DNA from: Paracidovorax valerianellae
GTDB taxonomy: Bacteria > Pseudomonadota > Gammaproteobacteria > Burkholderiales > Burkholderiaceae_C
Reading direction: 5' to 3'
Length of the DNA stretch: 64,000 bases
Assembly (NCBI RefSeq): GCF_900102625.1
Contig: NZ_FMZC01000004.1
Location: forward strand, 1 to 64,000
Part shown: positions 35,360-43,187 of the stretch, piece by piece
How positions within the stretch are numbered: the first letter of the stretch is position 1
How the letters are laid out: every line of letters starts with the position of its first letter
Notes under the pieces: model-generated
What the model saw: only the letters and a program-made list of their open reading frames with translations
What the model was told of the DNA's origin: nothing
Databases searched by the model: none
Made by a program: the position numbers and the translations under genes

Positions 35360-36480
35360 GCGGTGGCGGCGGGGCCGGAGACGGCCTCGGTGATCTTGGT
35401 GCCGTCGAAATCGCAGACGAGCACGGTGAGGTGGAAACGGTCGCCGTAGCGGTCGGGGGCGGTCAGGGTGCGCACCACGGCCTGCGCCAGCGCGCTGTGG
35501 AAGGCGGGCCCCAGGCCGAGGGCCTGCATGCGCTCGGCGCCGAAGCGGGCGGTTTCGGCGGCGGCGATCTCGGCGCACACCTCGGGCGGCGCGCCCACGC
35601 CGGCGGCCAGTTCGGCCAGCAGTTGCGTATCGACCTCGGCCCGGTTGGCGTGGGTGATGGTCTCGCCCTGGGCGATCTTCGTGAGCTTGCCCACCATGCC
35701 GCCGATGACCACCTCGCGCAGGCCTTGCGCCACGGCCTCGTCCAGCGCGTAGCGCAGGAAATCGCCCATCTGCACGAAGCAGGCGGCGGGCAGGCCGGGC
35801 CGCTCTTTCATGGCGAACTGCTCGGTGCGCCCGCCGGTGGTCAGCACCACCACGCCGTGGCCCAGCGTGGCCGCCACCTGCACGCCCTGCACCACGCTGG
35901 CACGGTAGGCGGATGTGGAATACGGCTTCACGATGCCGGTGGTGCCCAGGATGGAAATGCCGCCCAGGATGCCCAGGCGGGCGTTGAGCGTCTTCTTCGC
36001 CATCTCCACGCCCTGCGGCACCGAGATCGTCACTTCCAGGCCCGCATGCGCCAGCAGCGGCTCGCCCACGGCGCGCACGTTGTCTTCGATGTTGCTGCGC
36101 GGCACCGGGTTGATGGCCGGGCCGCCCACCGCCAGGCCGAGACCCGCCATGGTGACCGTGCCCACGCCGAAGCCGCCCTGCAGTACGAAGGCGCCGGCCT
36201 GGCCGGGCAGCAGGCGCACGTCGGCGGTGAGGTGTGCCTTGTCGGTGCAGTCGGGGTCGTCGCCCGCGTCCTTGATGACCATGGCGTGCGAGCTGCCGCC
36301 GTCGCAGCGGCCGTCCTGCACCGCGAAGCGCACCAGGTCGCCGTTGGGCAGCAGGCAGTCCACCGCGTCGGGCACGGAGCCCTGCAGCAGCCCCAGCACG
36401 GCGGCGCGCGCGGCGGCGGCCGAGCAGGCGCCGGTGGTGAAGCCGGTGCGCGTGCCGCGGCGGACGGTCTTTTCCATCAT
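35356..36480 (-). CDS. cbiD: Cobalt-precorrin-5B C1-methyltransferase
   Basis: 374 residues. The family start TRTGFTTGACSAAAARAAVLGL is clear, as are GGFGVGTVTMAGLGLAVGGPAINPVPR and GTTGIVKPYSTSAYRAS. It transfers a methyl group from SAM to C1 and is diagnostic for the anaerobic (cobalt-early) pathway. It starts seven bases after the cobH stop; two ATGs (36480, 36477) are adjacent. Confidence 0.94.
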   Translation of the reverse strand: MMEKTVRRGTRTGFTTGACSAAAARAAVLGLLQGSVPDAVDCLLPNGDLVRFAVQDGRCDGGSSHAMVIKDAGDDPDCTDKAHLTADVRLLPGQAGAFVLQGGFGVGTVTMAGLGLAVGGPAINPVPRSNIEDNVRAVGEPLLAHAGLEVTISVPQGVEMAKKTLNARLGILGGISILGTTGIVKPYSTSAYRASVVQGVQVAATLGHGVVVLTTGGRTEQFAMKERPGLPAACFVQMGDFLRYALDEAVAQGLREVVIGGMVGKLTKIAQGETITHANRAEVDTQLLAELAAGVGAPPEVCAEIAAAETARFGAERMQALGLGPAFHSALAQAVVRTLTAPDRYGDRFHLTVLVCDFDGTKITEAVSGPAATA

Positions 36481-36487
36481 GGCGGGG

Positions 36488-37177
36488 TCAGCCTCCGGCG
36501 GGCGGCGCCTGTTTCTGCCGCGCCTCGGCCAGCGCCAGCAACGCATGCAGCGCGGCCACCACGAGCGTGGAGCCGCCCTTGCGGCCGCGAATGACGATCC
36601 AGGGCACGTCGCGCACCTGAGCCATCAAGTCCTTGGATTCGGCGGCCGACACGAAGCCCACGGGCATGCCCACGACCAGCGCCGGGCGCAGGCCCTCTTC
36701 GGTGATCAGGCGCACCAGTTCGATGAGCGCCGTGGGCGCGTTGCCGATGCCGACGATGGCACCGTGCAGCAGCCCCTGCCGGTGTGCCTTGCGCATGGCC
36801 TGCACGGCGCGCGTGGTGTCTTCGGCCTGGGCCTGGGCGATCACGTCGGCGTCGCTGATGAACTGGTGCGTGCGCATGCCGAAATGGCCCAGGCGCGGCT
36901 GCGACAGGCCCGAGCAGATCATCTCCACATCGGCCACCACGGGCGTGCCGCCGCGCAGCATGGCGGCGATGCCGGCGTCCACCGCCTGGGGATGAAAGTC
37001 GGTCAGGCCGTTGAATTCGAAGTCGGCGTTGGCGTGGATCATGCGGCGCACGATGGGCCACTGCGCTGCCGTGTACGGGTGCGGGCCGGCCTCGGCGTCG
37101 ATGATGGCGAAGCTGTCGTGCTCGATGGCCTGGCCAGCGCGGGTGAGCTGTTCGGTGACGGTGTTGACGGTGCTCAT
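36488..37177 (-). CDS. cobH: Precorrin-8X/cobalt-precorrin-8 methylmutase
   Basis: 229 residues. The catalytic His is in VRRMIHANADFEF. Other family motifs: GTPVVADVEMICSGLS, IVGIGNAPTALIELV and PALVVGMPVGFVSAAESK. It moves the C11 methyl to C12 to yield (cobyrinate) hydrogenobyrinate. Also called CbiC in the cobalt-early route. The gene overlaps cbiX by ATGA (37174-37177). Confidence 0.94.
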   Translation of the reverse strand: MSTVNTVTEQLTRAGQAIEHDSFAIIDAEAGPHPYTAAQWPIVRRMIHANADFEFNGLTDFHPQAVDAGIAAMLRGGTPVVADVEMICSGLSQPRLGHFGMRTHQFISDADVIAQAQAEDTTRAVQAMRKAHRQGLLHGAIVGIGNAPTALIELVRLITEEGLRPALVVGMPVGFVSAAESKDLMAQVRDVPWIVIRGRKGGSTLVVAALHALLALAEARQKQAPPAGG

Positions 37178-38181
37178 GCGGCGGCTTCCTGCGGATGGAC
37201 ATGCGCAGGGTGGTGGCCGTGTGCGTGGTCGTGGTCGTGGTCATGCCCATCGTGGGGATGTGGGTGCGGATGCCCTGGCGCTTGCCGGTGCAGCACCACC
37301 TCGGCGGTCACCACCGCCGGCTCCGCGGCAGGTGCGTGGGCATGCGTGTGCTCGTGGCTGTGTCCGTGCCCCAGGTCGTGGGCGATCTCGCGGTACTTGC
37401 AGCCGTCGCAGGGCAGCAGGCTGCCCGCCACGCCGCCCAGCAGGTCGGTCACGCGGGTGTCGAGCAGTTCGAAAATCTCGCGCTCCAGGCCGAAGTGCTG
37501 CGACTGGGCGAAGCGCACCTGCGGGTACTGCGCCCGCAGGTGGTCCACCTGCCGGCCGATGCGCTGCATCAGCGTGCCCGTGTACAGGTAGTACGGCAGC
37601 ACCACGATCTGCCGCATGCCCAGCAGCACCTGGCGCTGCACCACGCGCTCCAGGCGCGGCCAGGTGATGCCGGTGAAGGCGATCTCGACCAGTTCATGGT
37701 GGCCGTCTTCCTGCAGCCAGCGGGCCATCTTGGCCACGTCGCCATTGGCCTGCCGGTCGGACGAGCCCCGGCCCAGCAGCACGACGCCGGTGGTGGTGGG
37801 GTCGGGCATGTCCAGCGTGTTCATGCAGCGGCGCAGCTGGCGCTGCAGGATGGCCAGAATCGGCTCGCATGCGGTGAGGTGCGGGCCGTAGAGAAACTCT
37901 ACGCCCGGGCAGTGCGCGCGCGCATGCTCGATGGCCTCGGGAATCTCCATCTTCACGTGGCCCGCGGCATTCAGGATGAGCGGCAGCACCAGCACCCGGT
38001 CGCTGCCCTCGGCCGCCTGCAGCAGGCCGTCATGCAGGCCGGGCGGCGCGAATTCGATGAAGCACACCTCGATGCGCCACGTGGGCTGGCGCACGCGCCA
38101 CTGGGCCACGAACGTGTGGATCTCGTCGTTGCCTTCGGGCTCGCGCGAGCCATGGCCGATCAGCAGGATGGTGTTTTTCAT
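37174..38181 (-). CDS. cbiX: Sirohydrochlorin cobaltochelatase, long form with His-rich tail
   Basis: 335 residues with two ferrochelatase-like halves (N: ILLIGHGSREPEGNDEI; C: GVVLLGRGSSDRQANGDVA). It inserts Co2+ into sirohydrochlorin, the entry to the cobalt-early route. SLLPCDGCKYREIA (~258-271) gives the Cys motif linked to an Fe-S centre in long CbiX proteins. The last ~65 residues are extremely His-rich (HGHSHEHTHAHAP, HPHPHPHDGHDHDHDHAHGH), a likely cobalt store. The tail is much longer than in many CbiX proteins. Confidence 0.93.
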   Translation of the reverse strand: MKNTILLIGHGSREPEGNDEIHTFVAQWRVRQPTWRIEVCFIEFAPPGLHDGLLQAAEGSDRVLVLPLILNAAGHVKMEIPEAIEHARAHCPGVEFLYGPHLTACEPILAILQRQLRRCMNTLDMPDPTTTGVVLLGRGSSDRQANGDVAKMARWLQEDGHHELVEIAFTGITWPRLERVVQRQVLLGMRQIVVLPYYLYTGTLMQRIGRQVDHLRAQYPQVRFAQSQHFGLEREIFELLDTRVTDLLGGVAGSLLPCDGCKYREIAHDLGHGHSHEHTHAHAPAAEPAVVTAEVVLHRQAPGHPHPHPHDGHDHDHDHAHGHHPAHVHPQEAAA

Positions 38182-38999
38182 GGGGCGCGCTCCAGCGGGG
38201 TTGAGGGGTCACGGGGTGGCTCGCTGGCCTTGCGGAAACGGTGGGTGAAGGTGGCGTCGTACAGCTTGGACTTGGCCAGTTGCGTCCATTGGCGGGCACC
38301 CAGCGTGGGGCTGGCGATCACCATGGCCTGGCTCACCACCTTGGCGTCGCGGCAGCGGTCGCGGATGTCGGCCAGCGTGCCGCGCACGATCAGCTCTTCG
38401 CCCGGCCAGCTGGCCTTGTGCACGACCAGCATGGGCGCGTCCTCCGCCCAGCCGGCCTCGCGCAGCCCGGCCTGCACCTTGTGCAGCAGCGTGATCGACA
38501 GAAAGATGCACAGCGTGCAGTGGTGCCGGCCCAGCTCGGCCAGCGACTCGCCCGGCGGCATGGGCGTGCGGCCCTCAACGCGCGTGAAGATCACGCTCTG
38601 CGTGACCTCGGGCAGCGTGAAGCTTTCCACCGCCGCGGCGGCCGACGCCATGGCCGACGACACGCCGGGCACCACGCGCACCGGCACGCCGGCGGCGTCC
38701 AGCGGCTGCACCACCTCGATCAGCGCGCCGTAAAGGGCCGGGTCGCCGGTCTGCAGCCGGATCACGGTGCCGTGCTTTTGCGCCTGCAGGATGAGCCAGG
38801 CCGCCATCTGCTCCAGCGTCATGTCCTTGCTGTCGGCGATGGTGCAGCCGGGCGGCGCCCAGCGCGTGACCGCCTCGTTCACGAGCGAGCCCGCGAACAG
38901 AATGGCGCCGGCCCGCTCAATGAGCGCGCGGCCCTTGACCGTGATGAGTTCGGGATCGCCCGGACCGGCGCCGACGAACCAGACAGTGCCTGGCGTCAT
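38178..38999 (-). CDS. cobM: Precorrin-4/cobalt-precorrin-4 C11-methyltransferase
   Basis: 273 residues of the tetrapyrrole methylase family, CobM/CbiF type: FVGAGPGDPELITVKGRALI, LQTGDPALYGALIE, VVPGVSSAMASAAAAV and CIFLSITLLHKVQAGL. It methylates C11. First gene of the operon, 146 bases downstream of the cobalamin riboswitch. Start ATG 38999 is set by homology (MTPGTVWFVGAGPGDPE). Confidence 0.94.
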   Translation of the reverse strand: MTPGTVWFVGAGPGDPELITVKGRALIERAGAILFAGSLVNEAVTRWAPPGCTIADSKDMTLEQMAAWLILQAQKHGTVIRLQTGDPALYGALIEVVQPLDAAGVPVRVVPGVSSAMASAAAAVESFTLPEVTQSVIFTRVEGRTPMPPGESLAELGRHHCTLCIFLSITLLHKVQAGLREAGWAEDAPMLVVHKASWPGEELIVRGTLADIRDRCRDAKVVSQAMVIASPTLGARQWTQLAKSKLYDATFTHRFRKASEPPRDPSTPLERAP

Positions 39000-39144
39000 G
39001 GCCAACGGGCTGGCACGCGTGCCAGCGCAGAAATGATTTGCATGGGGACCACAGGAATGCATTCGCCCGGACCCCTGCCTCCCCGCAGGTTCCGTGAAAT
39101 GGCGCACGCTGCCAAGGCAATACCTTCGCAGTGCGCACCCCTGT

Positions 39145-39347
39145 CGGCCGGTATCCGGGCTGGCGAAAACCGATGGGCCCTTCCCAGATGCCGAGGCATC
39201 CAGTGGGCACATTCCATCGGGTGAAGGCGAGGCCTTCTTTCGCTTACCGTTGCGGGGGCAGCCCAGGTTGGGGTGCGGTCCATGCCGGACGCGCCCTTCC
39301 TGGTTCCCGTTTAACTGCGCGGTCGCAATGACCGAGCGAGCACCAAC
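39145..39347 (-). promoter_or_regulatory. Cobalamin riboswitch
   Basis: Read on the minus strand, the conserved core elements appear in order: TTGGTGCTC, AAACGGGAA, CTGCCCCCGCAACGGTAAG, the CACTGG arm (39198-39204), GGGAAGG and AGCCCGGATACCGGCC. These match the AdoCbl-riboswitch consensus. It lies between the likely promoter and cobM and should repress the whole eleven-gene operon when adenosylcobalamin is abundant. Between its 3' end and cobM (39000-39144) a small CCTGC/GCAGG hairpin could take part in translation or termination control. Confidence 0.93.
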
Positions 39348-39353
39348 GGGCGG

Positions 39354-39359
39354 GAGTAT
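39354..39359 (-). promoter_or_regulatory. Likely -10 element of the cobalamin operon promoter
   Basis: TATACT on the minus strand, seven bases before the riboswitch begins, so a start of transcription near 39347 would give the riboswitch almost no leader. No good -35 hexamer is seen 17 bases upstream. Confidence 0.45.
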
Positions 39360-39373
39360 AGAGCGGCTGTGGG

Positions 39374-39402
39374 TGTTTCATGCCGTGTGCCGGGATGAAA
39401 CA
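39374..39402. promoter_or_regulatory. Inverted repeat upstream of the cobalamin riboswitch promoter
   Basis: TGTTTCAT-N13-ATGAAACA, perfect 8-bp arms, lies right behind the proposed -10 on the minus strand, where an activator or repressor could bind. It is not a riboswitch part. Confidence 0.4.
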
Positions 39403-39410
39403 TGCCTGCG

Positions 39411-39432
39411 TAGCTATGCATTTGATAGCAAC
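39411..39432. repeat. Dispersed short repeat, copy C
   Basis: GCTATGCATTTGATAGCAAC in the gap upstream of the cobalamin operon; an almost identical copy, ACTATGAATTTGATAGCAAC, is at 59209-59228. GCTAT/ATAGC forms the small stem. Confidence 0.55.
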
Positions 39433-39512
39433 CATTGCAAGTTCAGCAACGCATTCCGGGAAACTGTGACACCCGGTAAAAACGGGCTTCAGGGCGATGC
39501 GAAGCCTTGATG

Positions 39513-39538
39513 AAAAACGGGCGCCGCAGCGCCCGTTT
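39513..39538 (-). terminator. Intrinsic terminator of the CsgG-like lipoprotein gene
   Basis: Ten-bp stem AAACGGGCGC/GCGCCCGTTT with a four-base loop, followed on the minus strand by a T-run, 23 bases past the gene's stop codon. Confidence 0.85.
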
Positions 39539-39560
39539 CGTTGCACTTGCGTGCGAGCGG

Positions 39561-40622
39561 TCAGCGCGAGAGCGCTTCTGCCGTGGCGGCGTCCACGCGG
39601 CCCGTGATCGGCAGTCCTTGGCTCTTTTGGAAGTTGCGCAGCGCAGTGGCCGTGCGTGCACCGGCAGCGCCATCGGGCGTGCCCACGTTGTAGCCCAGGG
39701 CGTTCAGGCGCTCCTGCGCTTCGCGCACCGACATCGCGGGCGCGCCAGCAGGTGCGGGAACGCCGGCACGGGTCTGCGATGGCGCGGCACCGCCGTCCAC
39801 GCCCAGCCGGCCGCCGCCGCCCAAGCCTTGGCCCTGCACGCTTTGCGCCTTGTAGTTGCGCAGCGCCACGACCATCTGGTTGTAGGCGTCCATGAAGGCA
39901 GCGGTGAGCACCTTGCCTTGCGCCGTGTTCTGGTAGCCGCCCACCGCGCCGCCGGCCGAGCCGCCGAACAGGCCGCCGAAGCCTGCGAAATCGCTCTTGG
40001 AAGCGCTGCCTTCGGATGCCGAGATCTGCACGCCCGAGCGGTTGTCCACCAGGGTCAGCATGGCGCTGGCTTCGCGGGTCTTGAGCCCGCCGCCCAGTGC
40101 GCCGATGGCCCGGCCGCTGCCGCCGCCGATGAGCCCGCCCAGCACGCCGCCGATGCCGCCGGCGTCGCTGTTGGAGAACACGATTTCAGGCGACAGGCCG
40201 TAGTCGGAGGCGACCATCTGGCCCTTGCCGAAGTTGCTGCCGCCGCGCATTTCGCCGGACTGCATGAGCGCGCGCTCGCGATCCATGGCGGTCATGCCCG
40301 AGGCGCTGCGCTCCACCACGATGAAGCAGTTGGATTGCTGGATCAGCAGGCGCAGCAGGTTGGCCGTGGGTGGCAGGCGGTATTCGTTGCGCAGGATGGT
40401 GTACCAGCCGGCCTGCTGGTTTTCCACCAGCGAGACGGTGCCCAGGGGCGCAGCGCACTTTTGCAGGTCACTGCTTTCGTTGGCGGTGGCACCGCCGGCG
40501 GCCGCGCCGGTGGCGACCGTCTTGGACTCGGCACTGCCCATCTTCATGTTGGTGGTTTCGCATCCCGTCAGCAGGAGGGCGGCGCAGGCGGCGGCCAGCA
40601 ATGGCAAGGTCTTCTTGGACAT
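39561..40622 (-). CDS. CsgG/HfaB-like lipoprotein with peptidoglycan-binding domain
   Basis: 353 residues. Lipobox LLLTGC at ~20 predicts a lipoprotein. The central part (~60-265) resembles CsgG/HfaB curli-type assembly proteins: LLRLLIQQSNCFIVVERS, YGLSPEIVFSNSD and glycine-rich GIGGVLGGLIGGGSG. The C-terminal ~60 residues are a peptidoglycan_binding_1 repeat (VREAQERLNALGYNVGTPDGA, ALRNFQKSQGLPITG). It is therefore anchored in the envelope. No curli genes accompany it. Confidence 0.85.
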   Translation of the reverse strand: MSKKTLPLLAAACAALLLTGCETTNMKMGSAESKTVATGAAAGGATANESSDLQKCAAPLGTVSLVENQQAGWYTILRNEYRLPPTANLLRLLIQQSNCFIVVERSASGMTAMDRERALMQSGEMRGGSNFGKGQMVASDYGLSPEIVFSNSDAGGIGGVLGGLIGGGSGRAIGALGGGLKTREASAMLTLVDNRSGVQISASEGSASKSDFAGFGGLFGGSAGGAVGGYQNTAQGKVLTAAFMDAYNQMVVALRNYKAQSVQGQGLGGGGRLGVDGGAAPSQTRAGVPAPAGAPAMSVREAQERLNALGYNVGTPDGAAGARTATALRNFQKSQGLPITGRVDAATAEALSR

Positions 40623-40730
40623 GGGAGGGTTCCTCTCAGGGAAAAAGGTGGAGGCGCCACCTCGTGGACAAGGCGGCGCAGAACAAGGGGCAGCGGCCGC
40701 AACGCCAGACCTGCCAGGGGAGGCGACGGA

Positions 40731-41486
40731 TCATAGCGCCGCGGCTGGGCTGCTGGCTACCGGCCTGGCACCCATGCGATAGACCCACACCGCGTGCCCG
40801 CCGCCCGGCTGCAGCCGGGCGTGCGGCGTGGCGCCGGGGATCTCGAACGCCAGGCTGACCAGCCAGGTGCCGGGCGCCATCTCCGCCTGCGCCTTGGCTG
40901 CGGCACGGGCCATGCTTTCGGGGCGCTGGAACAGGTACACCAGGCCGTAATCGCTCCAGTCGGCGCGCCACAGGTCGCCACGCCGGACCTTCGCCCATGG
41001 GCAGCGCAGCGCGCACAGCAGGCGCAGCGGCACGCTCCACTCCACGCCCTCCAGCCGGGCTTGCGGGTAGGCGCGGCGCAAAGCGAGCAAGCCGTCGCCC
41101 AGGCCGCACCCCGCGTCCAGCACCCGCGCGCCCTCCGCCAACGCCACCGCGGCGGGCAGGCCCAGCAGCGCGTCGTGCGGCGTGGGAAACAGGGGTGCAT
41201 CGCGCCAGGCGTTGATCGGGTACACCAGCAGCAGCAGCGCCAGCGGCACCAGCCAGGCCCAGGCCGGCACGCTGGCCGCGCCCGACAGAGCCAGCGACAG
41301 CGGAAACCCCGCCGCGATCAGCCCGCGGCGCCACCAGCCCGTGCCCAGCACGCTGGCAGCGGTGCCAACCGCGCAGGCAGCGACCAGCGCAGCCACCGGC
41401 GCGACCCGGTCGTGCAGCCCGAGGTAGGCCAGCCATGCGGCGGCCCAGGCCAGAAGGGCGGGCAGGGGCCAGGGAAGTCGGGGCAT
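40731..41486 (-). CDS. Membrane-anchored class I SAM methyltransferase
   Basis: 251 residues. Three to four N-terminal hydrophobic segments (~1-90, such as LPALLAWAAAWLAYLGL and WLVPLALLLLVYPI) precede a class I methyltransferase core: ARVLDAGCGLGDGLLALRRAYP (SAM loop), LEGVEWS and the strand YGLVYLFQRPESM. The target is unknown. Start MPRLPWPLP at 41486; divergent from the arabinose-type operon, 225 bases away. Confidence 0.75.
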   Translation of the reverse strand: MPRLPWPLPALLAWAAAWLAYLGLHDRVAPVAALVAACAVGTAASVLGTGWWRRGLIAAGFPLSLALSGAASVPAWAWLVPLALLLLVYPINAWRDAPLFPTPHDALLGLPAAVALAEGARVLDAGCGLGDGLLALRRAYPQARLEGVEWSVPLRLLCALRCPWAKVRRGDLWRADWSDYGLVYLFQRPESMARAAAKAQAEMAPGTWLVSLAFEIPGATPHARLQPGGGHAVWVYRMGARPVASSPAAAL

Positions 41487-41711
41487 GGAAGGGAGGCGGC
41501 TTCGAGAGATGGGACAGGCGCTCGGACAGGAACAAGTTTAGTGACCGGGCGGACTGCGGCGTCTTCGCCACACTCGGCGCGGCAGGTGTAACGCCGGGGT
41601 CCCGTCAAAGGCAGGACGGATACCGGCTTTTACAATGTTCTGTTGCTCTTGCACACAGAGCGTTACCCGCGCCTTCTGTTTCCATTCACGCCTTCCCACC
41701 AAAGGTCTCTT

Positions 41712-43187
41712 TTGCGCTCGCCCCTTGATTCGCCCTTGCCCGCACCGGGCCCGTCTTCGGAACCACCGCTGGTGGTGGACCTGGACGGCACCCTCATCCT
41801 GACGGACATGCTGCACGAATCGTCGCTGCAACTGTTGCGGGACGGGCCGTGGCGCGTGCTCGCCATGCCCTTGTGGCTGGCGCGTGGCAAGGCAGCGCTC
41901 AAGCAGGAAATCGGCCAGCGGGTGCGAATGGATGTGGCCACCCTGCCCTACAACGAGCCGTTCGTGCAATGGCTGCGCGCCCAGCACGCGGCGGGCCGCC
42001 GCACGGTGCTGTGCACCGCCTCGGATCGCACCGTGGCGCAGGCCATCGCGGCCCATCTGGGCTGTTTCGACCAGGTGATGGCCAGCGATGGCGCCACCAA
42101 CCTTGCGGGGCCGGCCAAGGCCGCCGCCCTGGTGCAGGCCTTCGGCGAGCGCGGCTTCGACTACGCCGGGAACTCGCAGGCCGATGTGACGGTGTGGCAG
42201 GCGGCACGCTCGGCCATCGTGGTCAATGCCTCGGGCGGTGTCACCCGGCAGGCCGAGGCGCACGGCAACGTGGCCGAACGCTTCGCTCGGGCGCCTGCGG
42301 GGATCAAGCCCTGGCGCAAGGCACTGCGCCTGCACCAATGGCTCAAGAACCTGCTGCTTTTCGTGCCCATGGTGGCTGCGCACCGCCTGGCTGACGGCCC
42401 GGCCTGGGGCAGCCTGCTGGTGGCCTTCCTGGCTTTCAGCCTGTGCGCTTCGTCGGTCTACGTGGCCAACGACCTGCTCGACCTGGAAAGCGATCGCCGC
42501 CACCCGCGCAAGCGCCTGCGGCCCTTCGCGTCGGGCGCGCTCGCGGCCTGGCAGGGCGTCGCCCTGGTGCCGGTGCTCACGGTGGCGAGCTTCGCATTGG
42601 CCTGGCAGGTGGGCCAGGGGTTCTTCGGCTGGCTGCTGGGCTACTTCGCCATCACCTGGGCGTATTCGCTGGCGCTCAAGCGCTGGGTGCTGGTCGATTG
42701 CATCGCGCTGGCGGTGCTGTACACGCTGCGCATCGTGGCGGGCGGCTATGCCATCCAGCAGCCGCTGTCGTTCTGGCTGCTGGCGTTTTCGGGCTTTCTC
42801 TTCCTGTCGCTGGCGTTCGTCAAGCGGTATGCCGAGCTGATGGTGCAACAGGCCGCGGGCAAGACCCAGGCGCACGGGCGCGGCTACCTCACATCGGACG
42901 CCCCCATCGTGCAGAACCTGGGCATCGCGGCCGGCTACACCGCGGTCGTCGTGCTGGCGCTGTACCTGAACAGCGAATCCGTGCTGCTGATGTACCGCGC
43001 CCCCGAACTCATCTGGGCCGCCGTGCCGGTGATGGTGTTCTGGGTGAGCTGGATGTGGCTGCGCGCGGTGCGCGGCGAGATGCACGACGACCCGCTGGTC
43101 TTCGCCTTCAAGGACCGCGCCAGCCTCGCCGCCGGCGTGCTGTTCAGCGTGGCGATGGTCGCCGCGGCCCTGGGATTGCCGTGGTAG
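41712..43187 (+). CDS. HAD phosphatase-UbiA prenyltransferase fusion (DPPR-synthase-like)
   Basis: About 491 residues. The N-terminal ~190 residues are a HAD phosphatase (LVVDLDGTLILTDM, CTASDRTVAQAIA, DYAGNSQADVTVW). The rest is a UbiA polyprenyltransferase with NDLLDLESDRRHPRKRLRP, the motif of mycobacterial Rv3806c, and about eight membrane segments. Predicted: it adds phosphoribose from PRPP to polyprenyl phosphate, and the HAD part removes the 5-phosphate. There is no ATG in frame before residue ~56 of the longest frame; TTG 41712, with AAAGG six bases upstream, is my choice. First gene of an eight-gene run. Confidence 0.85.
   Translation: MRSPLDSPLPAPGPSSEPPLVVDLDGTLILTDMLHESSLQLLRDGPWRVLAMPLWLARGKAALKQEIGQRVRMDVATLPYNEPFVQWLRAQHAAGRRTVLCTASDRTVAQAIAAHLGCFDQVMASDGATNLAGPAKAAALVQAFGERGFDYAGNSQADVTVWQAARSAIVVNASGGVTRQAEAHGNVAERFARAPAGIKPWRKALRLHQWLKNLLLFVPMVAAHRLADGPAWGSLLVAFLAFSLCASSVYVANDLLDLESDRRHPRKRLRPFASGALAAWQGVALVPVLTVASFALAWQVGQGFFGWLLGYFAITWAYSLALKRWVLVDCIALAVLYTLRIVAGGYAIQQPLSFWLLAFSGFLFLSLAFVKRYAELMVQQAAGKTQAHGRGYLTSDAPIVQNLGIAAGYTAVVVLALYLNSESVLLMYRAPELIWAAVPVMVFWVSWMWLRAVRGEMHDDPLVFAFKDRASLAAGVLFSVAMVAAALGLPW

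Noticed and set aside
39561-40622. Curli assembly locus
   Set aside because: Only a CsgG-like lipoprotein is present; CsgA, CsgB and CsgE/F-type genes are absent.
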